From NCBI RefSeq assembly GCF_002266435.3, contig NZ_CP029426.2, forward strand, positions 6,292,001 through 6,356,000: a stretch of DNA of 64,000 bases, in the 5' to 3' direction. Made by a program: the position numbers and the translations under genes. Shown piece after piece: positions 20,147 through 29,322 of this stretch. The notes under the pieces are model-generated. The model ran no database searches, was not told the origin of the DNA, and saw only the letters and a list, made by a program, of their open reading frames with translations. The stretch is from Bradyrhizobium amphicarpaeae. GTDB lineage: Bacteria; Pseudomonadota; Alphaproteobacteria; Rhizobiales; Xanthobacteraceae. Within the stretch, counting starts at the first letter, position 1. Every line of letters begins with the position of its first letter.

Positions 20147-20881
20147 ATGATCACAAGACCACCCCAGCTTCGCAAACGCACCATCCGCCTTGGTGGTGCG
20201 CTCGTCGGCATGGCGCTCGCGCTCGGCGGCTGCCAGCATGACCAGGCCGTCACGGCCTCCATTCCCGACGACTACAAGCAGCGCCATCCGATCGCGATCG
20301 AGGAGCAGAATCGCTCGATCGTCGTCTTCGTCGGCCATGCTCGCGGTGGTTTGACCGCGGCCCAGCGCGCCGACGTGATGGGTGTCGCATCAGCATGGTT
20401 GCAGGAAGGCACGGGGGCCATCCGTATCGACATGCCGTCCGGCACGCCCAATGCTCGTCCGGTCGCGGACACGATGCGTGAAATCCAGGCGATGCTCGCG
20501 GGAGCGGGCGTTCCGCCGCGCGGCGTCAACGTTCGCCCCTACCAGCCGGAAGACAAGCGCTTCCTGCCGCCGATCCGGCTCACCTATTCCAAGATCGGCG
20601 CGGTCGCTGGTCCCTGCGGCCTTTGGCCGGACGACATCGGCCCTTCGATGAAGAACAAGAGCTGGTTCGAGAACAAGGACTATTACAATTACGGCTGCGC
20701 CTATCAGCGCAACCTCGCGGCGATGGTCGACAATCCGTCGGACCTCGAGCAGCCGCGTCCTGAAACTCCCTCCTACACGCCGCGGCGCATCACCTCTCTC
20801 GAGAAATATCGCAAGGGTCTCACGTCGGCGACCACTTATCCCGAGGCCGACAAGGCCAAACTCAGCGATACCGGCAAATGA
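20147..20881 (+). CDS. cpaD: Pilus assembly lipoprotein CpaD
   Basis: 244 residues from the ATG at 20147. The signal peptide ends in a lipobox LGGC, so the mature protein is probably lipidated at that Cys and serves as pilotin for CpaC. The CpaD family core includes NRSIVVFVGHARGGLTAAQR and GPCGLWPDDIG. Its last codons overlap the cpaE start (ATGA), indicating coupling. A GTG further upstream in frame was rejected because it lies within the cpaC end. Confidence 0.93.
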   Translation: MITRPPQLRKRTIRLGGALVGMALALGGCQHDQAVTASIPDDYKQRHPIAIEEQNRSIVVFVGHARGGLTAAQRADVMGVASAWLQEGTGAIRIDMPSGTPNARPVADTMREIQAMLAGAGVPPRGVNVRPYQPEDKRFLPPIRLTYSKIGAVAGPCGLWPDDIGPSMKNKSWFENKDYYNYGCAYQRNLAAMVDNPSDLEQPRPETPSYTPRRITSLEKYRKGLTSATTYPEADKAKLSDTGK

Positions 20882-22146
20882 TCAACTACGCCCGCCAGAC
20901 ACACGAAGAGCAGCCGGACGCAGCTCCTCCGCCGGTCGAGGAGCATATTGCGCCCGCGCCGCGCGTCTCGGTCCAGGCCTTCTGCGAGACCGTGGAGACT
21001 GCTGCCGCGGTCCAGGCGGCCGGCGAAGACCGCCGTCTCGGCAAGGCCCACCTGAAGATCCAGATGGGCGGCATGGCCGCGGCAAGCGAGGCCTACCGCT
21101 CGGCCCCGACGCCGAACGTCATCGTGCTCGAAAGCGACGGACGCAACGACCTGCTCGGCGGGCTCGACCAGCTCGCCACCGTCTGCGACGCCGGCACCCG
21201 CGTGGTCGTGATCGGCCGCATCAACGACGTCACACTCTACCGCGAGCTGGTGCGCCGCGGTGTCAGCGACTACGTGCTCGCGCCGGTCGGCGCGATCGAC
21301 GTCGTGCGCTCGATCTGCAACCTGTTCTCCGCGCCGGAAGCCAAGGCGGTCGGCCGCATCATCGCCGTGGTCGGCGCCAAGGGCGGCGTCGGAGCTTCCA
21401 CCATCTCCCATAACGTCGCCTGGGCGATCGCGCGCGACCTCGCAATGGACGCCGTCGTCGCCGATCTCGACCTCGCCTTCGGCACCGCCGGGCTCGACTA
21501 CAACCAGGACCCGCCGCAGGGCATTGCCGACGCCGTGTTCTCGCCGGATCGGGTCGACACTGCCTTCATCGACCGCCTGCTGTCGAAATGCACCGACCAT
21601 CTCAGCCTGCTGGCGGCGCCGGCGACGCTCGACCGGGTCTATGATTTCGGCACCGACGCCTTCGACGCCGTATTCGACACCTTGCGCTCCACCATGCCCT
21701 GCATCGTGCTCGACATTCCGCACCAATGGTCGGGCTGGACCAAGCGCGCCCTGATCGGGGCCGACGACATCCTGATCGTGGCCGCGCCCGACCTCGCCAA
21801 TTTGCGCAATACCAAGAACCTGTTCGATTTGTTGAAGGCCGCGCGCCCCAACGACCGGCCGCCGCTCTACTGCCTGAACCAGGTCGGAGTGCCGAAACGG
21901 CCCGAAATCGCCGCCGCGGAGTTCGCCAAGGCGATCGAAAGCCAGCCAATCGTCTCGATCCCGTTCGAGCCGCAGATTTTCGGCTCGGCTGCCAACAACG
22001 GCCAAATGATCGCGGAGATCTCGGCCAACCACAAATCGATCGAGATGTTCCTTCAGATCGCCCAGCGCCTGACCGGCCGCAGCGAGACCAAGAAGCAAAA
22101 GTCGTCCCTGCTTTCACCCCTGATTGACAAGTTGCGGGGAAAATAA
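20878..22146 (+). CDS. cpaE: Pilus localisation ATPase CpaE (ParA/MinD-like)
   Basis: 422 residues. The N-terminal 150 residues look like an atypical receiver-like domain (NVIVLESDGRNDLLGGLDQL). A ParA-type ATPase follows, with deviant Walker A GAKGGVGAS near residue 165 and the ADLDLAFG motif. CpaE positions the Flp pilus machine at the cell pole. The Lys-rich C-terminus ends LIDKLRGK. It overlaps cpaD by 4 bp. Confidence 0.94.
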   Translation: MINYARQTHEEQPDAAPPPVEEHIAPAPRVSVQAFCETVETAAAVQAAGEDRRLGKAHLKIQMGGMAAASEAYRSAPTPNVIVLESDGRNDLLGGLDQLATVCDAGTRVVVIGRINDVTLYRELVRRGVSDYVLAPVGAIDVVRSICNLFSAPEAKAVGRIIAVVGAKGGVGASTISHNVAWAIARDLAMDAVVADLDLAFGTAGLDYNQDPPQGIADAVFSPDRVDTAFIDRLLSKCTDHLSLLAAPATLDRVYDFGTDAFDAVFDTLRSTMPCIVLDIPHQWSGWTKRALIGADDILIVAAPDLANLRNTKNLFDLLKAARPNDRPPLYCLNQVGVPKRPEIAAAEFAKAIESQPIVSIPFEPQIFGSAANNGQMIAEISANHKSIEMFLQIAQRLTGRSETKKQKSSLLSPLIDKLRGK

Positions 22147-22166
22147 GCCCCGCATGGAGTTGTTAA

Positions 22167-23636
22167 GTGTTCGGTAAGCGTAGCGGAACAGACACCGACC
22201 TTCGGGCGCCCAAGCCCGGCGCCGTGTCGCCCGAGCCTGCCCAGGCTCCGGCGCCGACGGTGTCGCGCGCCCCGGCTCCGCCGGCGGTCGCCTCGCCCCC
22301 GCTCGCGCCTGCCAAGGCGCCGCCGCCTCCGGCCATGGAGAACCGGCGCTCGGACAATTATTACGAGGTCAAGGCGACCATCTTCGGCGCGCTGATCGAG
22401 GCGATCGACCTCGCCCAGCTCGCCAAGCTGGACTCCGAGTCCGCGCGCGAGGAAATCCGCGACATCGTCAACGAGATCATCGCGATCAAGAACATCGTGA
22501 TGTCGATCGCCGAGCAGGAAGAGCTGCTCGACGACATCTGCAACGACGTTCTGGGTTACGGTCCACTCGAGCCGCTGCTGTCGCGCGACGACATCGCCGA
22601 CATCATGGTCAACGGCGCCAACACCGTCTTCATCGAAGTCAACGGCAAGATCCAGAAGACCGGCATCCGCTTCCGCGACAACCAGCAGCTCCTCAACATC
22701 TGCCAGCGCATCGTCAGCCAGGTCGGTCGGCGCGTCGACGAATCCTCGCCGATCTGCGACGCGCGTCTCGCCGACGGCTCCCGCGTCAACGCCATCGTGC
22801 CGCCGCTGTCGATCGACGGCCCCACGCTCACCATCCGCAAATTCAAGAAGGACAAGCTGACGCTCGATCAGCTGGTCAAGTTCGGCGCGATCTCGCCGGA
22901 AGGCGCCGAAATTCTTCAGATCATCGGCCGCGTCCGCTGCAACGTGCTGATCTCAGGCGGTACCGGCTCCGGCAAGACCACTCTGCTCAACTGCCTGACC
23001 AACTATATCGAGCATGACGAGCGCGTCATCACCTGCGAAGACGCCGCCGAGCTCCAGCTCCAGCAGCCTCACGTGGTGCGGCTGGAAACCCGACCGCCCA
23101 ACATCGAGGGCGAGGGCCAGGTCACCATGCGCGAGCTGGTACGCAACTGCCTGCGTATGCGGCCCGAACGCATCATCGTCGGCGAAGTCCGCGGACCCGA
23201 GGCGTTCGACCTGCTCCAGGCCATGAACACCGGCCATGACGGCTCGATGGGCACACTGCACGCCAACAACCCGCGCGAAGCCCTGTCGCGCTGCGAATCC
23301 ATGATCACGATGGGTGGCTTCTCGCTTCCCTCACGCACCATCCGCGAGATGATCTGCGCTTCCATCGACGTCATCGTCCAGGCGGCGCGCCTGCGCGACG
23401 GCTCGCGCCGCATCACCCACATCACCGAGGTGATGGGCATGGAAGGCGACACCATCATCACCCAGGACATCTTCCTCTACGACATGGTCGGCGAGGACGC
23501 CAACGGCAAGATCATCGGCCGCCACCGCTCGACCGGCATCGGACGTCCGAAGTTCTGGGAACGCGCGCGCTATTATGGCGACGAGAAGCGCCTTGCCGCT
23601 GCACTGGACGCGGCGGAAGTCGCGCCGAAGACGTGA
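22167..23636 (+). CDS. cpaF: Pilus assembly ATPase CpaF (TadA)
   Basis: 489 residues from a GTG at 22167, with GGAG about 9 nt upstream. A Pro/Ala-rich N-terminal 55 residues precede the secretion ATPase. The ATPase has Walker [10 protein letters not shown] near residue 268, Asp-box [10 protein letters not shown], His box and Walker [13 protein letters not shown]. It powers pilus extension and retraction at the inner membrane together with TadB and TadC. Confidence 0.96.
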   Translation: MFGKRSGTDTDLRAPKPGAVSPEPAQAPAPTVSRAPAPPAVASPPLAPAKAPPPPAMENRRSDNYYEVKATIFGALIEAIDLAQLAKLDSESAREEIRDIVNEIIAIKNIVMSIAEQEELLDDICNDVLGYGPLEPLLSRDDIADIMVNGANTVFIEVNGKIQKTGIRFRDNQQLLNICQRIVSQVGRRVDESSPICDARLADGSRVNAIVPPLSIDGPTLTIRKFKKDKLTLDQLVKFGAISPEGAEILQIIGRVRCNVLISGGTGSGKTTLLNCLTNYIEHDERVITCEDAAELQLQQPHVVRLETRPPNIEGEGQVTMRELVRNCLRMRPERIIVGEVRGPEAFDLLQAMNTGHDGSMGTLHANNPREALSRCESMITMGGFSLPSRTIREMICASIDVIVQAARLRDGSRRITHITEVMGMEGDTIITQDIFLYDMVGEDANGKIIGRHRSTGIGRPKFWERARYYGDEKRLAAALDAAEVAPKT

Positions 23637-23646
23637 GCAGGTCAGC

Positions 23647-24624
23647 ATGAACATGCAGGTCCTCGCCCTCGCATTCCTTGCCACCGCAGCGGTCGGCGGC
23701 ATCGCCTGGGTCTTCCTCTATCCGCTGCTGTCCGGAGAACGAAAGGCCGAAAGCCGCCGCGCCTCGATCTCGCGCGCCGAGGCGCCCACGGTCCGCCAGG
23801 CCGAGAAGACCCAGCGCTCGCGCCGCGAGCAGGTCGAGACCTCGCTGAAGGATCTCGAGGCGCGACGCCTGCAGGAGAAGAGCACTCCGCTCCCCGTCCG
23901 CCTGTCGCAGGCAGGGCTCGATTGGACGCCGCAGAAATTCTGGATCGTCTCCGCCGTCGTGGCGGGCGCATTCTTCGCGGCCGCTCTGTTCGCCGGCGGC
24001 GGCCTGATCGGTGCCGTCGGCCTCGCCTTTGCCGGCGGCTTCGGCCTGCCGCGCTGGGCGCTCGGCTTCCTGAAGAAGCGTCGCGAGGCCAAATTCCTGG
24101 CGGCGCTGCCCGACGCGGTCGACGTGATCGTCCGCGGCATCAAGGCGGGCCTGCCCCTGTTCGAATCGATCAAGGTCGTCGCGGCCGACGCGCCCGAGCC
24201 GCTGCGCAGCGAGTTTCTGGCGATCATCGAGACCCAGGCGATCGGCATGCCGCTCGGTGAGGCCTGCACGCGGCTCTATGATCGCATGCCGCTGCCGGAG
24301 GCGAACTTCTTCGGCATCGTCATCTCGATCCAGCAGAAATCCGGCGGCAACCTCTCCGAAGCGCTCGGCAACCTTTCCAAGGTGCTGCGCGACCGCAAGA
24401 AGATGAGGGAGAAGATCCAGGCGATGTCGATGGAAGCCAAGGCCTCGGCCGGCATCATCGGCTCTCTGCCGCCGATCGTGATGTTCCTCGTCTATCTCAC
24501 GACGCCACATTACATCTCGGTGCTGTGGACCCATCCCACCGGTCAGCTCATGCTGGTCGGTTGCGTCGTCTGGATGGCGGTCGGCATCATGGTGATGAAG
24601 AAGATGATCAATTTCGATTTCTGA
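23647..24624 (+). CDS. tadB: Flp pilus inner-membrane platform protein TadB
   Basis: 325 residues from the ATG at 23647, with AGCAGG upstream. Three or four membrane segments flank a type-II secretion F domain (FLAALPDAVDVIVRGIKAGLP and QQKSGGNLSEALGNLSKVL). TadB is one half of the inner-membrane platform that CpaF drives. It follows cpaF by 10 bp. Confidence 0.95.
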   Translation: MNMQVLALAFLATAAVGGIAWVFLYPLLSGERKAESRRASISRAEAPTVRQAEKTQRSRREQVETSLKDLEARRLQEKSTPLPVRLSQAGLDWTPQKFWIVSAVVAGAFFAAALFAGGGLIGAVGLAFAGGFGLPRWALGFLKKRREAKFLAALPDAVDVIVRGIKAGLPLFESIKVVAADAPEPLRSEFLAIIETQAIGMPLGEACTRLYDRMPLPEANFFGIVISIQQKSGGNLSEALGNLSKVLRDRKKMREKIQAMSMEAKASAGIIGSLPPIVMFLVYLTTPHYISVLWTHPTGQLMLVGCVVWMAVGIMVMKKMINFDF

Positions 24625-24633
24625 CGGTGCAGT

Positions 24634-25608
24634 ATGGTCCAGTTTCTCGTTGCGAAACTACATGACATCCACTTCATGACCATGATGCTGGCGGCGATTG
24701 CCGCCAGCGCCACCGTCTATACGCTGGTGATGCCCCTGTTCGCCGGCGAGGGCCTCTCCAAGCGCATGAAGGCGGTGGCGAGCGAGCGGGAACGCATCCG
24801 GCAGCGCGAGCGTGAGCGCCTTCACAAGAACGAAAAGGTCACGCTGCGCCAGACGCCGAAGCAGATCGTCTCCAAGGTCGTCGACGACTTCAACCTCACC
24901 AAATGGCTCGCGCAGGAAGCCGCGCGCGACAAGCTGATCATGGCGGGTTACCGCGGTCACGCGCCCTACATCACCTTCCTGTTTGCCCGCATGGTCGCGC
25001 CGATGGTGCTCTTCATCGGCTCGGTCGTCTACGTCTTCGTGATCGCGCATATGGAGCAGGCCATGCCGATCAAGATCGGCATCTGCGTCGGCGCCGCCTA
25101 TCTCGGCCTCCAGGCGCCGATGCTGTTCCTGAGGAACGCGATCTCCAAGCGCCAGCTCTCGATCAAGCGCGCCTTTCCCGACGCGCTCGACCTGCTCCTG
25201 ATCTGCATCGAATCCGGCATGTCGGTCGAGATGGCGTTCCGGAAAGTCGCCACCGAGATCGTGGGACAGTCGATCGCGCTGTCGGAGGAGTTCACGCTGA
25301 CGACAGCCGAATTATCCTATCTGCAGGATCGCAAGGTCGCCTATGAGAATTTGGCACGACGCACCGGGCTCGAAGGCGTCAAGTCTGTGTGCCTCGCGCT
25401 TCAGCAGGCGGAGCGTTACGGCACCCCGCTTGGACATTCGTTGCGCGTCATGGCGCAGGAAAATCGCGACATGCGAATGAACGAAGCCGAAAAGAAAGCC
25501 GCCGCCCTGCCGCCGAAGCTGACGGTGCCGATGATCCTGTTCTTCCTGCCCGTGCTGTTCGTCGTCATTCTCGGGCCGACCGGCATCAAGATCTCCGAGA
25601 TGCAATGA
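24634..25608 (+). CDS. tadC: Flp pilus inner-membrane platform protein TadC
   Basis: 324 residues with an N-terminal membrane segment, a charged stretch (residues 45-75) and a type-II secretion F domain (FPDALDLLLICIESGMSVE and QQAERYGTPLGHSLRVMAQE). It pairs with TadB. It is the last plus-strand gene of the cluster and converges on the TadD-like gene across a 75-bp gap without a clear terminator. Confidence 0.95.
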   Translation: MVQFLVAKLHDIHFMTMMLAAIAASATVYTLVMPLFAGEGLSKRMKAVASERERIRQRERERLHKNEKVTLRQTPKQIVSKVVDDFNLTKWLAQEAARDKLIMAGYRGHAPYITFLFARMVAPMVLFIGSVVYVFVIAHMEQAMPIKIGICVGAAYLGLQAPMLFLRNAISKRQLSIKRAFPDALDLLLICIESGMSVEMAFRKVATEIVGQSIALSEEFTLTTAELSYLQDRKVAYENLARRTGLEGVKSVCLALQQAERYGTPLGHSLRVMAQENRDMRMNEAEKKAAALPPKLTVPMILFFLPVLFVVILGPTGIKISEMQ

Positions 25609-25683
25609 CGCAAGACGCGGGTTGCGCTTGCGGCTCGCGGATGGCTTTCAGGATGAGACGATAGAAGAGACGATCAGCCCGGA

Positions 25684-26499
25684 TCAGTCCGGCTGGCTGA
25701 GCGAGGCGACCGGCGTCCGATTCGACGCGCCGCGGGGAGCGTCGCTGCGGCTGAGCATCTCCTTGAGATAGGCGACGTTGGCCGCGGCCTGATCCGGTGG
25801 CAGATCTGCTTTCACGATGGTCTCGGCTTCGGCGAAGCGGCCCTGCAGACCGACGACTAGGCCGAGATTCTGCCGCACCCGGATGCCGGCACGCGGCGAA
25901 GCGTAGGCCTGCCGCAGCGCCTCTTCGGCCTTCGGAAGGTCTTTCGACAACATGTAGGACAGGCCGAGATTGGAGAGCACGCCGGGATCACCCGGTGCGA
26001 TCTTGAGCGCGCTCGCGTAGTAGGAACGCGCTTCCTCATGACGGCCCATCTGGTCCAGCGCGGTGCCCTGAACCGAGAGCAGGCGCCAGTCAGGATTGTC
26101 GGGCGAGTGCGCTTTCGACAGCACGTCGTAGGCCTGCTGGAAATTGCCGTTGTCGGCGAGGGCGCGGCCGTATTGGGCGAGCAGCGCCCTGTTGCCGGGA
26201 TTGGCGATGGTCGCCTGCTCGAGCACGGCGGCGGCCTGGGCGCGCTGACCGTTTGCGCGCAACGCCTGACCGTAGGCGAGCGCGGCATCGGCGTCCTTGG
26301 GATTGGCGCGGTAGCGCTCGCCATAGACCTCGACGGCGCGCACCGGATCGGTGGGAGCAGCCTCTGCCCGTGGTCCGCCGATCCCGCCCGTCACGTCGGA
26401 GAGTTTCGACATGCCCGTGCAGCCGCCGAGGCCCATGGCCACCACCGCGACCAGCGAGGTGGACGCAACAAGCCGGGCAAGACTGAATCGTAAACGCAT
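25684..26499 (-). CDS. tadD: TadD-like TPR lipoprotein
   Basis: 271 residues. The leader ends in a lipobox LGGC at residues 24-27. Tetratricopeptide repeats fill about residues 50-240 (for example DADAALAYGQALRANGQ and VLSNLGLSYMLSKDLPKAE). TadD is a periplasmic lipoprotein needed for Flp pilus assembly in Tad systems. It is on the opposite strand to tadC, but its place completes the locus. A CtrA-like site lies about 60-75 bp upstream. Confidence 0.87.
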   Translation of the reverse strand: MRLRFSLARLVASTSLVAVVAMGLGGCTGMSKLSDVTGGIGGPRAEAAPTDPVRAVEVYGERYRANPKDADAALAYGQALRANGQRAQAAAVLEQATIANPGNRALLAQYGRALADNGNFQQAYDVLSKAHSPDNPDWRLLSVQGTALDQMGRHEEARSYYASALKIAPGDPGVLSNLGLSYMLSKDLPKAEEALRQAYASPRAGIRVRQNLGLVVGLQGRFAEAETIVKADLPPDQAAANVAYLKEMLSRSDAPRGASNRTPVASLSQPD

Positions 26500-26559
26500 G
26501 ACGCTGTGACTCTCGAGCCGATTGATCGAGCCGAACGCGCCAGCAATAGACCGTTAACC

Positions 26560-26574
26560 CTAACAGCCGGTTAA
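26560..26574. promoter_or_regulatory. CtrA-like box upstream of tadD
   Basis: CTAA-CAGCCGG-TTAA is one base off TTAA-N7-TTAA. It lies 61-75 bp before the tadD ATG. A further TTAACC sits immediately beside it at 26554, giving an inverted pair with GGTTAA. Confidence 0.45.
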
Positions 26575-26690
26575 CACCGCTCCTGGGCCACGCCTCTCAC
26601 GGCGGCGTCTGCGGCGGTGCCCCACCGCCGAGGCCGAGATCGAGGCCGCGCCCCTCATCTGTTCGCTCGGATGCCTTGGCAATTGCCGCC

Positions 26691-26894
26691 TCAATATTCG
26701 ATGGCAAGCCGCTTGCGGATTTCGTCGACGCGCTTGTCGAGCGCATCGAACCGCGCATGGACAGAGCGGTCGTGGAGATAGAAAACGTAGCCGCCGGCAA
26801 GGAGCGCGAAGATCCAATGGTGATGCTCGACATAGCCGAAGATCGCCTCGACGGCATCGCCGATGAACGTGACCACGCTCCACACGAATTCCAT
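26691..26894 (-). CDS. Small membrane protein of unknown function (67 aa)
   Basis: 67 residues: an N-terminal hydrophobic stretch, a second one (HWIFALLAGGYVFYL), and then a charged amphipathic helix DRSVHARFDALDKRVDEIRKRLAIEY that could form a coiled coil. GGGAGG lies about 7 nt before the ATG, which strongly supports translation. I do not recognise a characterised family. It is alone on the minus strand between tadD and the aminopeptidase. Confidence 0.65.
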   Translation of the reverse strand: MEFVWSVVTFIGDAVEAIFGYVEHHHWIFALLAGGYVFYLHDRSVHARFDALDKRVDEIRKRLAIEY

Positions 26895-27095
26895 TGCATG
26901 TCCTCCCGGCGCGCTTTGTCGTCGGCCGCCTGATGTCCAGCTCTGGCGACCGTTGCCGGAACCTTATCATGGCCCCCTTGCCACGAGTAGCGGCTCGCTG
27001 AACGGTGACCGCAAAGCCGATTGCAGCGGCGGCGAAACTCTGCGAAGTCTCATCCTTTCGCATCACCCGTTTGATCTGACGATCCGGACCCGCCA

Positions 27096-28469
27096 ATGCC
27101 ATCTGTCTTCGAGACGTCTTCCACTGCCATTCCGATCAGCTTCGTCACCAAATCGAGCTGGGACCAGGTCGCCGAGACGCTTCCGGCGCCGCAACGCGCG
27201 TTCGCCACGGCATGCGCCTTTGCCGCCAAGCCTGGCGCCTATCTGGCGCTGCCTGCGCCCGACGGCGCAATCGCGCAGGTGTTGTTCGGCCTCGAGGACG
27301 AGGGGGCAAGATCGCGCGACCTGTTTCGGCCCGGCGCCCTGCCTGGCCTGCTGCCGCCCGGCATCTATCGCTTTGCCAATGCTCCCCACGATGTACGGCT
27401 CGCGGCGCTCGCTTTTGCAATGGGGCGCTACCGCTTCGCGCGCTACCGCAAGGCTGACAGACCCGACGTCCGGCTGGTGCCGCCTGAAGGCGTCGATGCG
27501 GTCGAGATCGAGCGGATCGCTGATGCCGCGATGCTCGCGCGCGACCTCATCAACACGCCCTCCAACGACATGGGACCGGAAGAGCTCGCCGCCGTCGCGC
27601 AAGCGCTCGCCACGGAGTTCGGTGCAAGCTTCGCCTGCACCATTGGCGCGGAACTGGAGAAGAACTTCCCGCTGGTCCACGCCGTCGGCATGGCCTCGAA
27701 CCGTGCGCCGCGGCTGATCGACATCGGCTGGGGCGAACCCGATCATCCCAAGGTGACGCTGGTCGGCAAGGGCGTCTGCTTCGACACCGGCGGGCTCGAC
27801 CTGAAGCCGTCGAGCGGCATGCTGATCATGAAGAAGGACATGGGCGGCGCCGCCAACGTACTGGCGCTGGCGCGCATGGTGATGGATGCGAAGCTGAAGG
27901 TGCGGCTGCGCGTGCTGATCCCGGCGGTGGAGAACGCGGTGGCCGGCAACGCCTTCCGCCCGCTCGATATCTTCACCTCGCGCAAGGGCATCACGGTGGA
28001 AATCGGCAATACGGATGCGGAGGGCCGGCTGGTGCTCGCCGACGCGCTGGCGCTGGCCGATGAGGAGAAGCCCGATCTGCTGATCGATCTGGGCACGCTG
28101 ACCGGCGCAGCGCGCGTCGCGCTGGGACCGGATCTGCCGCCCTTTTACACCAATGACGAGACGCTTGCCGCCGACGTCGCGCGCTGCGCCGTGAGGGAGA
28201 ACGATCCGTTGTGGCGCATGCCGTTGTGGCCGCCTTACGATTCCTGGCTGGACTCCAAGACCGCCAGCATCACCAACGCACCGTCAGGTGGCTTCGCCGG
28301 CTCGATCATTTGCGCGCTGTTTCTGCAACGCTTCGTCGAGCAGGCGAAGAGCTGGCTGCATGTCGACATTTACGGCTGGACGCCGTCGGCAAAGCCCGCA
28401 CGCCCCGAAGGCGGCGAGTGCCAGGCCGCGCGCGCCATCTACGCCTTGCTGAGCGAGCGCTATGCATGA
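27096..28469 (+). CDS. Leucyl aminopeptidase family protein (M17)
   Basis: 457 residues. The C-terminal catalytic domain has the M17 metal sites GKGVCFDTGG (Lys225, Asp230), MKKDMGGAA (about 246-254) and the signature NTDAEGRL (305-312). The N-terminal domain is divergent, as usual. It is a cytoplasmic di-metal enzyme that removes N-terminal residues from peptides. It overlaps the following NlpC/P60 gene by 8 bp, which points to a shared role in peptide or murein-peptide breakdown. Confidence 0.93.
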   Translation: MPSVFETSSTAIPISFVTKSSWDQVAETLPAPQRAFATACAFAAKPGAYLALPAPDGAIAQVLFGLEDEGARSRDLFRPGALPGLLPPGIYRFANAPHDVRLAALAFAMGRYRFARYRKADRPDVRLVPPEGVDAVEIERIADAAMLARDLINTPSNDMGPEELAAVAQALATEFGASFACTIGAELEKNFPLVHAVGMASNRAPRLIDIGWGEPDHPKVTLVGKGVCFDTGGLDLKPSSGMLIMKKDMGGAANVLALARMVMDAKLKVRLRVLIPAVENAVAGNAFRPLDIFTSRKGITVEIGNTDAEGRLVLADALALADEEKPDLLIDLGTLTGAARVALGPDLPPFYTNDETLAADVARCAVRENDPLWRMPLWPPYDSWLDSKTASITNAPSGGFAGSIICALFLQRFVEQAKSWLHVDIYGWTPSAKPARPEGGECQAARAIYALLSERYA

Positions 28470-29316
28470 TCCAAAATACGATTTGAGGATAACCCCGGCG
28501 CGGGGCGACCTCGCCGCGAAATATCTCGAAGGCAAGGTCGAGGCGGATCGCTTCGTCGCCGGCGAGGAATTCGAGGTGATCGACCCGGTCGCGCCGGTGC
28601 GGGAGCGACCTTCGTCGGGCGCGATGCTGATGACGGAGGCGCTGCGCGGTGAACGCGTCACGGTCTACGATCGCAATGGCGAGGGCTGGGCGTGGGGCCA
28701 GCTCAATGGTGACGGCTATGTCGGCTGGCTGCCGGATGCAGCGCTCATGAAACCCTCGGCGGCGCCGACCCATTTGGTCAGCGCACTGCGGACGTTTGTC
28801 TTCCCCGGTCCCTCGATCAAACTGCCGCCGGCAGAGACGCTCGTAATGGGATCAAAGCTCGCCGTGGCACGCGAGGACGGCAGCTTCGCTGTGACGCGCG
28901 ACGGACAATATCTGCCGAAGACGCATCTCGCCCCGCTCGATCATCGCGAGCCCGATTTCGTCGCGGTCGCGGAACGCTTCGTCGGCACGCCCTATCTCTG
29001 GGGCGGCAAGAGCAGTTTTGGCATCGATTGCTCCGGCCTCGTCCAGGTCTCGCTGACAGCGGCGGGGATCGGCTGTCCGCGCGACAGCGACATGCAACTG
29101 GCCGGTCTCGGCCGCGCACTGGAGCCGCATGAGCGAGGCGGTCTGCTGCGCGGCGATCTGATCTTCTGGAAGGGCCACGTCGCCATCGTCCGCGATCGGA
29201 CCACCATGGTTCACGCCAACGCGCATCACATGGCGACAGCGATCGAACCGATCGAGCCCGCCATCGCGCGGATCAGGCAGGCCGGCAGCGAGGTCGTTGC
29301 AATCAAGCGGTTATGA
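28462..29316 (+). CDS. NlpC/P60 family cysteine peptidase with SH3-like domain
   Basis: 284 residues without an obvious signal peptide. An SH3-like region (about 45-120, with GEGWAWGQLNGDGYVGWLP) precedes the NlpC/P60 domain, whose catalytic Cys lies in GIDCSGLVQ and His in WKGHVAIV, with VHANAHH near the end. Homologues cleave the gamma-D-Glu to diamino-acid bond of murein peptides. The lack of a leader suggests action on imported peptides in the cytoplasm. Its stop is only 6 bp from the convergent yejF stop. Confidence 0.92.
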   Translation: MHDPKYDLRITPARGDLAAKYLEGKVEADRFVAGEEFEVIDPVAPVRERPSSGAMLMTEALRGERVTVYDRNGEGWAWGQLNGDGYVGWLPDAALMKPSAAPTHLVSALRTFVFPGPSIKLPPAETLVMGSKLAVAREDGSFAVTRDGQYLPKTHLAPLDHREPDFVAVAERFVGTPYLWGGKSSFGIDCSGLVQVSLTAAGIGCPRDSDMQLAGLGRALEPHERGGLLRGDLIFWKGHVAIVRDRTTMVHANAHHMATAIEPIEPAIARIRQAGSEVVAIKRL

Positions 29317-29322
29317 CGCGGC

